64,000 bases of DNA, from assembly GCF_010389155.1 (NCBI RefSeq), contig NC_057764.1:2542001-2606000 (forward strand). The letters run 5' to 3'. The notes under the pieces were generated by a model. It ran no database searches and had not been told where the DNA came from. It saw nothing but the letters and a program-made list of their open reading frames with translations. Positions 33,721 to 45,952 of this stretch are shown one piece after another. Numbering within the stretch: the stretch's first letter is position 1; each line of letters opens with the position of its first letter. The position numbers and the translations under genes were made by a program. The DNA comes from Erigeron canadensis. Taxonomy: Eukaryota > Streptophyta > Magnoliopsida > Asterales > Asteraceae.

Positions 33721-34930
33721 ATTTTATCTCTTTATGTGACACATCTTAAATCTTTATCTATGCATGTATGTATTTCTTCATAGAAACTACTACCATGCCT
33801 TGTTGTATCTATTGAGTGCCGTCAAATTAAATTTTCTACAAAAACACTTCATTGGCCCATTTATTGGTTTGGACTTTGGATACGATATTGGTTAATCTTG
33901 ACATATGAACAAACACTAAAAAACGAGTTAACTTGTTTTGATTTAAGCCATTACTTATCCAGTTTTTTTCTTGGTACACATAAAAGTTTCTCTTGATAGA
34001 CAATACTATTAAAAGAAAAGGTTTTGCTAACCATCATGGCTACGAAGGACACGTTAGTGGTTAACATCATGGTACCCTCATATGATGTATCATATTCGAA
34101 TCTCACTTGGTAATATCTTAATTAGGATGGCTTGGGAAAATCTTATCAATTGGAACGAAGTTAAGGCGAAGGGTCCATATATATATATATGCTATGCTCA
34201 TGGAATACCTTGGTTAGTCCAGTACATATGAGTCAAAAGCCTTACCTTTACCAGTAACCAAAACAGTGAAAACCTTATTCGCTTAGAAAGATTATGATGA
34301 AAAAAATTATTGTACCTAAAGTAACTCTTTCCTAATAAAAATGAAGTTCAATTATTATGTACAACAACTTTATGTGTACTAACTTGGCCATGGCGTAATA
34401 CCTATTGAATATGGTCTTTATTCACATAGTTTGTTTTTCGCAGCTGTTTCATATTGGAGAAAGAGCTAAAGTGGGTTAAGTCTAGTTGGAGGAAAAGTTT
34501 GATGATTGTTTGATCGGATGTAAGTAACTAAACAGAGTATACATCCAATGTCGTTGTTCATAGTTTTCTAGCCTTAATATTTCTCACTCCATCGGCAAAC
34601 CACCGACAGCGGTGTACCCGCACGGGACCGCCATTGGGGAACCCTTTTACCGACTCCATTCCCTCCCCTCTAATATTTGTCATCTAACTTGAACAAGTTT
34701 AATATCAAATTTTTTGAACTAATTACTCTGTAATTATCTCATAAACCTTTAATCATCATAAAATACAAATTGCATTGTTCGATTCAAGCTATTTTCGACG
34801 GTTTTTTTTTTTATTATTATTATTTTTTTTTTGTTGAAATTTGCTAAATAATATCAGGCCACTATGCAGTTTGGTAAGTGAAGGCTCCAGTTGCTTGATT
34901 CAAACAAGTTTGTTTTCAAATGAACATATA
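33721..34930. other. Intergenic region
   Basis: No gene seen. One GC-richer block at about 34580-34640 ('cggcaaaccaccgacagcgg') has no recognised function. Confidence 0.5.
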
Positions 34931-34943
34931 AGGAAGTTAAATA

Positions 34944-35733
34944 AGGGGTGAGTTATTTTGAGAATTCACCCATAAAAAAGAATGCGAGAATAATTTTGGA
35001 TAACTCATTTTGTCTCATTTTCTCTCTCTTCTATAAAATAAGAAAATTCATTCAAATCAATCAAAAATGTTTTATCACACACCGTAAATCGTTAGATGAA
35101 AAAAAAGTATGGGTAGTCTTGAAATTTCGTCCTCCTTCATCAAAGATCAAATTCGATATACTTTTGACGACTTTTTAATTTTCGTTTTCTTTTGATACTT
35201 ACACATAACCTACACATGTGTAGGTTGAACGAAAATTGTGATTAGGAACGGGCTTCGTCTTTAAGGTATTTATAAAGGGTAGCTAGTGGGGGTGATAGGT
35301 CATTGAGGGTGATAGGTCATAGGGGGTGATCGGTGACGAGTGATCTATCTAACGGGTTCCGACTTTGACCACCATGACTCTGCCATGGATTGACGGGCTT
35401 CGCCCTTAACCTTCATGGTTGTGTACAAATGTTTATTTAATAATTCACATGACATGTGTAGGTACACAAGTACAAAGGGAAAAAACAAAAATTAAAAAAT
35501 CGTCAAAAGTATATCGAATTTCATTTCTAATGAAAAGAGACGAAATTTTAAGACTACCCATATTTTTTTTTTATATAACGATTTACGATTTGTGAAATAT
35601 GTATTTTTAAAGACTTGAATGAATTTTCTTATTTAATTGAAAGGAGAGAAAGGTGGGGAAAATATGTAGTCTAAAATTATTCACACGTTTATTTATTTAT
35701 TTTTTATTTGTGACTTTTTAAATAATCTTTTCT
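34944..35733. mobile_element. MULE-like element with about 260-bp TIRs
   Basis: Inverted arms at about 34944-35200 and 35440-35733 share 'aaaatcgtcaaaagtatatc', 'agactaccc.ta' and 'acacatgtgtaggt' in opposite orientation. Flanking AAGTTAAATA occurs on both sides (about 34934-34943 and 35734-35743), a 9- or 10-bp duplication. It lies about 0.4 kb upstream of the DUF936 gene. The 76-codon ORF at 34948-35178 is an arm sequence, not a gene. Confidence 0.65.
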
Positions 35734-35784
35734 AAGTTAAATAAAGGACATTTTAGATACGACTCTTTAAAGTTTAAATCCCCC

Positions 35785-35800
35785 TAAACGACGTCGTTTA
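35785..35800. promoter_or_regulatory. 16-bp perfect palindrome with GACGTC core
   Basis: TAAACGACGTCGTTTA, 329 bp before the DUF936 start codon. The ACGT core in GACGTC context is a C-box, a known bZIP target class. Binding is inferred. Confidence 0.5.
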
Positions 35801-35949
35801 GCACTCTCCCCGCCTAAAATGTAGAAGTTAACTAAACAACAAAAATACCGTGACATAACAGCTAAGCTATCTATCAATGACCGTTTCTCTTTAAACCTTC
35901 CGATATCCGCTCCCCCTTTTTCAAATTCTTATATAATTAATGATATAAT

Positions 35950-35981
35950 TATAATTATATATATATATATATATATATATG
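35950..35981. repeat. (AT)n microsatellite
   Basis: About 13 AT units between the palindrome and the DUF936 gene's transcribed region. Confidence 0.85.
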
Positions 35982-36128
35982 AATCCCTAAAACCCCACAA
36001 ATTCTCTCATTTTATTTCTCACCCAATTCCCATAAATCCCTATAAAAATTTTTTTTCAAGGTTTTGTTTCTTGCATTCCCTTTAAAAAACATTTTTTTTT
36101 GATTTTGGGACGCCAGGTGTTTGATGAA

Positions 36129-38908
36129 ATGACAACATTGAAAGCAGGGGTTTTATTGAAGCTAATTAATGGTATGACTTCAGGAACGAAACCAACAAAT
36201 GAACACAGAAGTTCACTTTTACAAGTTATTGATATTGTCCCAATTGATCTTGATGACAAAGATTTGTGGCCGAAACACGGGTTTTACGTTAAGCTTTCGG
36301 ATTCTTCTCATTCGGTTTACGTTACTTTGCCTTTTGAAAAAGATGATCTTGTTTTGAGTAATAAGTTGCAACTTGGTCAGTTTGTTTATGTTGAAAAATT
36401 GGACCCCGGGTTGCCTGTTCCGGTTGTTAGAGGTGTCAAACCGATCCCTGGGAGACATCCGTTCGTTGGAACGCCTGAACCGTTATTAGGGTTTGGAGAA
36501 AAAAGTGATGAAAAGGGGAATTTGGGTTCTGATCGTGGTTCGAATTTGAGTTCAAGATTGGCTTCTCCAAGAAGGGGTTCTTGGGTTACAGGGCTAAAAG
36601 GAGAGGATAGTGTTTGTGGATCAGGATCACCTAAGGTTTTGAAACCGAGCCGGTTGGAGGTTGATCCTGTGAAAATTAGGGGCTCGGTGAATATGAAAAC
36701 TAGCTCGAATATCTTGGCTTCTAGAAGAAATTCAAGGGTTTTAGGACAAAAGGGAGATCAGGCAGTTTGTGCACCACCTATGGCATTAAAACAAAGCCCT
36801 TTGAAGTTTAATCAATGTACACCAGTAAAAGATCGGTCTTCGATGATTGGCGTTATATCAGATGAGAAGAGAAGCTCTAACAGAAAGGCGTCACTGTCTA
36901 AAGTGATGGATACTCCTGTGGCTGTGAAGAAAAGCTCTGTTACATCTCCTATGGTGAATATTCCAAAGAGCAAGAGCCGAATATTTGACAATGGTGTGAA
37001 GACTGTAACTACCCTTAACTCAGCTGTAGGTACATCGTTCCTTCTTTGCTGATCCTTTGTTTTTTACTTATGGGCTTCTTAATGAAACACTTTGTAGTCT
37101 GAAATATCTTGTAGAAGTTTAGGAAGTTTTTAATTTATTGTGTCCATGTTAAACTTTGTGTCGAATAAATGATTTTGAAGATCTTATCCCCTAAAAAATA
37201 CCCTAAGCCAACCTGTTCAAGCAGATTGGTCAAAATTGCCACCTCTGCAATTGATTGTGTGGGCATAAGATAATGATCAATCCTAGTTAGTTTCCTTAAA
37301 ATTACTCTTAAGAGAGAAACTGCCTAAACATTAGTATTTATATATATACCAATATGTCGAAAGTCACCATATGATTGTTGTGATTTCTTATCCGTAAGTA
37401 CAGATTTTTAGTTGCTCGCTTTTGATAATTATAGGGAAAGAAAAGTGTCACGCCACCAAGTTCAAGGAGTACACGAGCAGCGTCTTATCCCAAATCTTGT
37501 GTAGAAGTGAAGGAGTGCCCGAGCACAGAACTTATCTCACAAGTAGAGTCCCCGTATGATGATTCATCTTTCAAAATCGGCTTATCATTTAATTTGCCAC
37601 AAAAGCTTAGCTTACTGGGAAAGGTTCTCAATGTCTTTATGTTTTATAATTTTGCCAGCTAAAAATTTCTGATTTTTCTAACTTTAAAAAAAAAACATGA
37701 TACATTAGGAAGCTGTCCTACAACAAGAAAGAGCTCAGAAAGTTGCCCTTCAAGCACTTAGAAATGCCTCAGCCACTGAAACTCTTGTTTGGTCTCTCAA
37801 GTAAGACTGTTTGATCCTATTCCTTTTACTTCCATCTATGTTCTCATATAGGAAGCAAGAACACTAATACCTATTAGTGGATAAATGGGCAGTTTTGGTA
37901 ATAGGTCACAAGAGTAATGTTTTGGTATGGGTTGAAGTGTTGAACTGGGTCAGTCCGTAATTACTCTATAGAATCAAGATTACCAGAATTATATTATTTC
38001 AAATATAATAATTTTTTTGAATAAAATGATAGAGTAGGTTTTATGTATTTAAAATACACTTTGGACACTTTAGCCCTGTTTCCTCTTTGGCTGACTTTTT
38101 TTATGTACGGGTTCATCCATTACATATAATGCACAACCTGGATTGACCCACTCTTAAGTGAGTCAACATTTCTGCCTCTACTTCTACTGCATATTGACTC
38201 GTGTGCTGTGTAACACAACTCAAATCAACCAATTCTGGGTTTCTGACATAATTGAATCGAAGGTGCCACTTCTATGTTATACTAACATCAAATTTTGTAT
38301 ATGATTATAGGGCTTTATCTAATTTGACTAAGTCAGCTAACCCTGAGGATCCAACAGACTGTTTTGATCAGTTTCTCGACTTCCATAAGCAAATTGTTGA
38401 AGCCATAACTGACATGATATCGATTAAAGCAGCCACTGAAATGATTGACAAAGAAGAAAACACCCAAATCTTGCATGAAATCATGAACAATGATCCTAAC
38501 TCCAACAACAAATCCAAAAGAAAATCCACATTGCACAAAGCCATTGCTGCATTTCCGGGAAGAAGTCATCAAAAGTCAACAAACTTGGGAAAATCACGAT
38601 CATCGATAGTTGACCAAAAGGTTAAACTGGAATCATGTTACAAGAACGAAAACAAGAATAATGATACTATCAAACTTGGGAAACAGATTGAGATAGAGGC
38701 TGGAAATTGGTTCATGGAGTTCTTGGAGAAAGCATTGGAAAAGGGTATGAAAAAAACAAAGTTGAAAACAAAGAAAGTTCCTGAATTTCTCATAATGAAA
38801 GTTTTAAATTGGGTTGAAGTTGAACAATGTGATTCTAGTAAAAGACCAGTGCATCCTAGAGCAATAGAAATTTCCAGGAAGTTGAGGATTAAGGTAAAGA
38901 GCACTTGA
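36129..38908 (+). CDS. DUF936-family protein
   Basis: Four coding exons: 36129-37025, 37435-37623, 37709-37800 and 38311-38908, joined frame open, 591 aa. Residues 1 to ~120 form the plant DUF936 N-terminal domain (motifs [42 protein letters not shown]). A long Ser/Lys/Arg-rich, probably disordered linker follows. The last ~230 residues form an Ala/Glu/Lys-rich helical region ending LRIKVKST. The family's molecular role is not established; I give none. ATG 36129 is chosen because family members begin just before GVLLKL; the frame is open upstream (36099) without an ATG. The exon 1 donor is taken as GCT|GTAGGT (37026); using the GTACAT 4 bp later would shift exon 2 into a frame that meets a stop. 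Confidence 0.87.
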
Positions 38909-39919
38909 ATACATATGTGTTGATTGATCGTGTCGAATGCTTTTTTAAACAAATAAGAAACATGGGATTGGTTTGTACAGAGTGGCATTATTACAGTATA
39001 GGCAAAAGTTTACTTGTTGATTATACATGTTTTGTAGTTTTTGGTCAGTGTGACAGTTTTGATTCATTTTCGTTCTCTAGTAGATAATTCTGATGTCTTT
39101 TGGCCAAAAGCATGGCATAATAAGCTGTAGTGCATCTCTTATAAGTCAGCCTATTTGAGGCATGAACTATTGTAAAATCGGTAACCTTGGTTTAACATTT
39201 AAGGAAACCAAACATGATAAACTATTGAATATGGTCAAACTCATTAGATTTGTTTAATTCAAATGGTTTCCCTGTTAAGATTAATGTTTATATATTTATA
39301 ATTAGAAGTTAAAAAATGAAGGGTGTGGTGTTTGAAACTAGTATTGTTCCATTAAACTCAACTGATTATACTACACTTAAATACACACAATCAGAAAGCT
39401 TGATATGAAATTAGATCAAGTTTTATAAGATCGAGCTTGAAACATTTTAGTATGTTACATGGTTTACATATATCAGCATATACATGTCACATAAAGTTGT
39501 CAACTGTAAACTCGTAATTACGAAAAACTGATGGCGTTTCCGGGAGTTGAACCAAGGTCCATTGCAACTCTTTAAATTGCGTAAGTATGAAGTTACATCT
39601 CTGGGAACCAAAATCGATTGCTATAATTTAATTTGTAGTATTGATGGTTGTGCCCACTACACCAAACCCCGATCACAAGATTTACTATCTGATCACATGT
39701 GTTTCTAATTAGATGGTTCATATGGACCGTCAAGCAGTCTGAGAGTTTTGCATTCTACATTCAGTTTACTGTTCTGATAAAGAGATGCAAGAATGGAAAA
39801 CGATGGCACATTAAAACTAGCTAGCACATGGATATCGTGTGAGTGTACTGTCAATATACAAGCAACATCTTGCTAATATAAGTGTATCACATCATTACCA
39901 GTTCTGTAGAGCCTGAGTT
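38909..39919. other. DUF936 3' flank and intergenic DNA
   Basis: Presumed 3' UTR and spacer. One tRNA-like fragment is listed separately; otherwise nothing seen. Confidence 0.5.
39534..39577 (-). pseudogene. Degenerate tRNA-Gly 3'-half fragment
   Basis: Minus-strand text 'GGTTCAACTCCCGG' plus 'AACGC' matches the T arm and acceptor 3' strand of the tRNA-Gly(UCC) genes at 15.6 and 23.3 kb, but no 5' half or anticodon loop is present. Confidence 0.4.
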
Positions 39920-39924
39920 TAAAC

Positions 39925-40076
39925 TATTAGCCGATATCTTTGTATATGTTCCATATTTAGGATATGATTGTATTTAGGATTTGTACATATCTTTTCCTTA
40001 TTAATATGTCGTGTACTCCCTATATAATGGGATGGATATTATTCAATAGAAAACACAGAGATTTCATACGCGTTTA
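39925..40076 (+). repeat. 5' LTR of Copia-1
   Basis: 152 bp, starts TATTAGCCGATATC and ends ATACGCGTTTA. Preceded by TSD TAAAC (39920-39924) and followed immediately by a primer binding site. Holds a TATATAATGG promoter-like motif at about 40021. Differs from the 3' LTR at one base (T here, C there). Confidence 0.95.
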
Positions 40077-40089
40077 TGGTGTCAGAGCC
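40077..40089 (+). other. Copia-1 primer binding site
   Basis: TGGTGTCAGAGCC directly abuts the 5' LTR; one base off the TGGTATCAGAGC typical of plant Copia elements primed by initiator tRNA-Met. Confidence 0.85.
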
Positions 40090-40141
40090 ATAACAAATAC
40101 CCCAATCCCCTTTCTTTTTCTTTTTTTCAAGCCGATCAGCT

Positions 40142-43100
40142 ATGGTCGACGGCGACAAAACACCACCACATACACTACCTTCCTCATCTGGAGAACAGGC
40201 TACGGCCAAACCTCTCCATCCAGTGTATACTGTTACCAACATCCAGCATAAAATTCGGGTCCTGGATGGCACGAAGGTGACGTATACATCATGGGTCAAA
40301 CTATTCATGCTTCACGCAAAAGGTTACGACGTCCTTCACCATATCGACGACACCGATCCACCAGCAGACTCCGATCCCGATTATGCCTCATGGGTCAAAA
40401 TCGATTCCATTGTGTTGCAATGGATATACGGGACTCTATCTGATGATCTTCTGGTTCGCATACTTGAATCTGACTCTACCGCTAGATCCGCTTGGCTCTG
40501 TCTTCAAAACGTCTTTCTCAACAACAAAGGGTCCCGAGCAGCCACACTTGACCATGCTTTCACCAACCTTCGATTAGCAGCTTGCTCCTCCATCGAAGAA
40601 TATTGCACCAAATTGAAAGAAATTGGTGAACAACTAAAAGACGTAGATCAACCGGTTCCAGAATCACGTCTTGTACTTCAATTGGCTCGTGGTCTTCCAC
40701 CGGAATATGCAGTCACGGCGTCATTAATCACTCAACAATCCCCCAAATGGGATCTTGCACGAGACGTGATTGAACGCGAAGCACAAAGGTTAGCGGCTAT
40801 AGAATCCAACCCGGTACTCCTTGCCTCTACTCAACCTGCACAGCCACCCATCTCTACCGGCGATCCACCTCAACGTTCATCTACACGAGGCCCAGATTCT
40901 TCCTTCCAGAACCACCGTGGACGTGGCCGTGGTCGCTGGAGAGGTAATTGCAACAATGGTGGTTGTAATGGGTTTGGTAACAATGGCGGCAATGGGTTCG
41001 GTAACCGTGGCAGTGGTGGGTTCGGTAATAACGGAGATGGTCGGCAATCTAGGCCCTCTAATCCGGCTTCACAGCCTTTCTTACCTCCTTGGGCCCCATG
41101 GCTCACACCACCCTGTCCATATCCCACACAACCGTTTGGATGGTCGAACCCTCTACCTTCGTGGCAACAAATGCAGCAACCTTCATCATCTGGGCCAACT
41201 TCTCAACAGGCTAATATGCTTTATAATGGATCTGCTTATAACGCTTTGAGCCCTACTGATCTCGGCACAACCTTTCAAAACATGCAGCTTTCTGGACAAC
41301 CTTGGAACTTCGATTCAGGTGCGACCTCTCATGTAACGAATGAAAAATGTAAAATTCAATACTCTTTACCTGTTACATCTCCAAACACTATTTGTGTCGG
41401 TAATGGCCAAGGGCTTTCAATACTAGGATCCGGTAATACCTTACATGTTTTACCCAATAAAACCTACTCTTTAACTGATATTCAATATTCACCAAACATT
41501 ATTAAAAACCTTTTATCCGTTCGTAAATTCACCTGTGACAATCATGTTTCAATTGAGTTTGACCCCTTTGGTTTTACATTGAAGGATCTCAAGACTGGGC
41601 AGACACTCTCCCGCCATAATAGCACGGGGGACCTCTATCCTTTCACTCAACCGACTCAAGTCTTTGTCACCACTTCCGCTACATCTCAATGGCATAATCG
41701 GCTCGGTCACCCCGGGGCGCCAATTTTAGATTTTTTATCTCGTAATTTGATTATTCCTTGTAATAAAACTCATACTATGTCAATCTGCCATTCATGTCAG
41801 CTTGCCAATAGTAAACGTTTTTCTTTTTTTGATTCAAATACTCGTACTTGTGCACCATTTGACATTATTCATTGTGATTTGTGGACTTCACCAGTCACTA
41901 GCAATTCTGGCTATAAATATTACACGGTTTTAGTTGATAATTTTACAAATTTTGTTTGGACTTATCCCCTTAAATTCAAGTCTGACACCTTCCCTACATT
42001 TGTTAAATTCCATACATTAATCCAAACCTAATATCATACCAAAATCAAATCATTCCAATGCGATTTGGGTGGGGAATTTGATAACCATCACTTTAAAAAC
42101 TTTGCTCACACCAATGGTCTTGTTTTTCGATTTTCTTGTCCCCATACCTCCTCGCAAAATGGGAAATCCGAACGTATGATACGTCGGCTTAATGATATCA
42201 TTCGTGCTCTACTTTTTCACGCACACATTCCCCCTACTTTTTGGGTTGAAGCCCTTCATACAAGTACATACCTTCACAACATTCTCCCGACTCAAAAACT
42301 TCGTTTTTTCACTCCCACCTTTGCTCTCTATCATCGCCATCCCTCCTACGACCACCTATGGGTTTTTGGTTGTGCATGCTATCCAAATCAATCAGCCACC
42401 CAATTACACAAGTTACATCCTCGATCCACTCGATGTATCTTCCTTGGTTACCCACAAGAATACCGAGGTTACCGGTGTCTTGATCCACTTACCAGTAAAG
42501 TTCATTTGTCCAGGCATGTTATTTTCGATGAACTTGTGTTTCCGTTTAATGAGCCGATTTCACCATCCTCTTATTCCTTTCTCGAAGATGAGCCACATCC
42601 TTTGTTGTTTTATCCACCCGTTCCTACTCAGCCTACTACACCTACTCCAACACCGGTCACGAACCAAACACACTCACCGCCTCTCTCGCCTAACTTAAAC
42701 GCCTCTACACTCCCCGTTCCCGACCTCCAAGCACCAGAACAATCTCTGCCAAACCCACCACCTGTACTCGCTCCTGTAAACCACCATTCTATGACTACCC
42801 GCGCCAAAGCAGGTATTTCTAAACCTCAAACCCGTTTAAACCTTTTAACTACCACTGCACCATCTATATCCCCCATCCCTAGCTCCTATGCTAAGGCTTT
42901 ATCGGATCCTAATTGGCTTGAGGCTATGAATACAGAATTTAGTGCTTTAGAGAGTAATGATACATGGGAACTTGTACCAAGGCCTGATCACAGCCCGGTT
43001 ATACGTTGTATGTGGCTGTTTCACCACAAGTTTAAATCGGATGGCTCATTGGAACGATATAAAGCCCGGTTAGTTGTAAATGGGAAATCTCAGACTGTGG

Positions 43101-44425
43101 GTGTTGATTGTGAGGATACATTTAGCCCGGTTGTTAAACCGAGTACTATCAGGACCGTTTTGTCTCTTGCAGTCTCTCATTCTTGGCCGATTCATCAGCT
43201 TGATGTCAAGAACGCATTTTTACATGGTGATCTTAAAGAGACCGTCTACATGCATCAGCCCCCATGTTTTGTGAACAACGATTTTCCTGCTTATGTATGT
43301 CGCCTTAAAAAGTCCCTGTATGGTCTGAAACAGGCCCCTCGAGCATGGTACCATCGATTTTCTTCTTTTCTTACATCCCAGGGGTTTCGAGCTAGCACTT
43401 GTGATACATCACTTTTCATATTTAAGAACGGGTATCATATGGCTTATCTTTTATTATATGTGGATGATATTATTTTGACCGCTTCAGAAACTGGTTTATT
43501 GAATCGCACCATTGCTTCATTATCTTCCACTTTTGCCATGACTGATCTTGGAGAATCGCATCATTTTTTGGGCATTACAGCAACACGTACCAGTACCGGG
43601 TTATTTCTTTCTCAATCTCAATATGCTCGAGATATTTTACAACGGGCTTCTATGTCTAATTGTAAACCTACCTGTACCCCTGTGGACACGTCCACCAAAC
43701 TCAGCGGTTCTACTGGTACCTTACTGGTTGATGGCACCTTGTATCGACAACTAGCAGGAGCTCTTCGGTATCTAACTTTTACGCGACCTGATATTACGTA
43801 CGCTGTTCAGTAGGTATGTTTGTTTATGCACGCCCCTAGGGAACCTCATTTTGCCTTTATGAAACGCATTTTTCGATATCTTAAAGGCACTTTGGATTAT
43901 GGTATACGACTCACGCCTTCTAAATCCATGTCATTAAAGGCTTACTCTGATGCCGATTGGGGAGGGTGTCCTGACACTCGGCGTTCCACTTCTGGATATT
44001 GCGTTTTTTTGGGTGATAACCTAATCTCATGGTCATCTAAGAGACAACATACTATATCTCGATCTGGTGCCGAGGCTGAATACCGTGGCGTTGCTAATGT
44101 TGTGGCTGAAGCAAGCTGGCTAAGGAATCTTTTGCTAGAGTTACATGTTCCACTTCGACAGGCCACCATTGTCTATTGTGATAATGTTTCAGCAGTTTAT
44201 TTGTCACACAATCCAGTAAAGCACCAGCGTACTAAACATGTTGAGTTGGATATCCATTTCGTCCGTGAGAAGGTTTTAATAGGTCACGTGCGAGTTCTTC
44301 ATGTTCCAGCCTCTTCACAGTATGCGGATATATTTACCAAGGGTCTTCCACGACAACTTTTCCAGCAATTCAGAACCAGTTTGAGCGTTCTTTCCAATCC
44401 CGCTCGAACTGCGGGGGACTATTAG
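40142..44425 (+). pseudogene. Copia-1 gag-pol, one frame broken by two stops
   Basis: One frame with stops at 42029-42031 (TAA) and 43811-43813 (TAG), dividing it into 629, 582 and 201 codons. Order of domains: Gag (CYDVLHH-type UBN2 region), then an RG/GN-rich tail (about 40905-41050) without a CCHC knuckle that I can see; protease (FDSGATS, about 41310); integrase zinc region (WHNRLGHP with CHSC) and catalytic core; reverse transcriptase with YVDD (43457-43468); RNase H (YSDADWGG ... AEAEYRG). The Copia order (integrase before RT) is clear. The first stop cuts the integrase core and the second lies between RT and RNase H, so no full polyprotein can be made. The last codons overlap the 3' LTR. 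Confidence 0.92.
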
Positions 44426-44571
44426 CCGATATCTTTGTATATGTTCCATATTTAGGATATGATTGTATTTAGGATTTGTACATATCTTTTCCTTATTAAT
44501 ATGCCGTGTACTCCCTATATAATGGGATGGATATTATTCAATAGAAAACACAGAGATTTCATACGCGTTTA
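44420..44571 (+). repeat. 3' LTR of Copia-1
   Basis: 152 bp, followed by TSD TAAAC at 44572-44576. One base differs from the 5' LTR. Confidence 0.95.
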
Positions 44572-44576
44572 TAAAC

Positions 44577-45830
44577 AACCGACCAGCTACCACATACTAA
44601 ACCAAACCAGCATCAAAATAACCGACCGACCACAGCTCACACAAAACAATGCTAAAATCAAGCATGGATGCCACTAAAATGTTGAAAAGGGCCAGCAAGA
44701 GTGCATGAAGATTATGTACACTTTCTTAGCACAAGAGTTGGGAACCACCTAGGCAACAACAGACCAACTAAGAAGTGTCTAGCATTTGTCAATTATGGTT
44801 TATAATGAAGTGAAAACTATAAAATGTTAAAAACTAATGGACAAATTTCAGCCGCAGGTTTTCCTTTATTTTTTCTTCCCTATTTTATTTTTTCTTCCAC
44901 TTCTTCCCTATCACCAACACCACCACTAGCCCACCACCATCACCACCGACCTTCTACCCTACCATGGCCCACTACCACTACCACCGACACAGAAATTGGA
45001 CATCGAACCGGTTTCTTTATTGGTACATTTTGCCAGACAGAATAAAAAATCATATAACTTCACAAATATAACAAAAATATATAATGGAGTGTACATAATT
45101 AACTAGTTTGGTAAAAATGACACCATTTCACTATACACATTTCACATTTTTTATTATGTGGAAGTAGTACTAGTACATGAGTACCTCTTGATAGTTAGTA
45201 GAACACTACAAAGTTAAAGGATATTTCCAATGTACGTAATCAACACTTTTTGTTTTTATTCATTTTCATATACAAGTTTGTATTTTTTTTAATTTTAAAA
45301 ATTAACATTTTTATAAAATATTTGAGTTTTAAATATCACATTTTAAAATATCTCGTATTTGAAACAAAATATATCCTTTTTCATGAATTTATGGGGTTAA
45401 AATGTTTATTCCATAGAAGTAGTATAATTAAAATAACTGTTTTATAAAGCTTAGGGGTAAAACTTGTAACTTCAAATAATTATAAAGGTGTGATATAATT
45501 ATGATGATAAATGAATGTCTCTTTCATCTTCATGTTCACATGAACAGACTTCTCCATTAACATCCGCATGAAAGCTTTAATTTCTATATTATTATTAACT
45601 TCAATAAATCACCCAAAAAAGATCTCCTTTATCACTGTATTTGTTGATGTTTAGCTTAAGGTAGGTCCTAGTAAAGTTTTTACATAGGTCCTTCATGAAA
45701 CCGATAATATAGACTATGTAAAATTTTTAAATCCAAGGTAGGTCCTCCTTCTAACATACTGGATCCGCCCCTAGTTCTCTGTCTACTGAATCCTACGATG
45801 GAAGTGATCTACAAACTGGATATCGTAATA
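44577..45830. other. Intergenic region with a CCA/CAC-rich tract
   Basis: No gene seen. A tract at about 44900-45000 rich in CACCACCA and TTCTTCC resembles one at 46680-46770, probably a shared repeat. Confidence 0.45.
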
Positions 45831-45835
45831 GAAGC

Positions 45836-45895
45836 TCACTTTTACAAGTTATTCATATTGTCCCGGTTGATCTTCATGAGAACGATCTTACTTCC
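45836..45895 (+). pseudogene. DUF936 exon-1 relic
   Basis: The text 'cacttttacaagttatt.at' with 'attgtcc' and 'ttgatctt.atga' matches the intact gene at about 36210-36262 and translates to [13 protein letters not shown]. Only about 60 bp is recognisable and nothing else of the gene follows. Confidence 0.75.
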
Positions 45896-45952
45896 ACTTT
45901 ACGATATCGATTCATTTTACTTATTATTATACATGCATGATATAATTATCTA

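Larger units (their letters stand above)
39925..44571 (+). mobile_element. Copia-1, young Ty1/Copia retrotransposon, 4647 bp
   Basis: Complete structure: two 152-bp LTRs with one mismatch, perfect 5-bp TSD TAAAC (39920-39924, 44572-44576), PBS TGGTGTCAGAGCC at 40077 (initiator-Met type), purine tract GCGGGGGAC before the 3' LTR, and a single gag-pol frame. It sits about 1 kb downstream of the DUF936 gene in the same orientation. Unusually, the LTRs begin TA and end TA instead of TG...CA. Confidence 0.95.

Noticed and set aside
35265..35345. 'gggtgataggtca' minisatellite as a regulatory array
   Set aside because: Three imperfect units in the centre of a transposon; nothing links it to a gene.
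38638..38988. 116-codon minus ORF opposite DUF936 exon 4
   Set aside because: Overlaps the coding exon in antisense; composition follows the sense frame.
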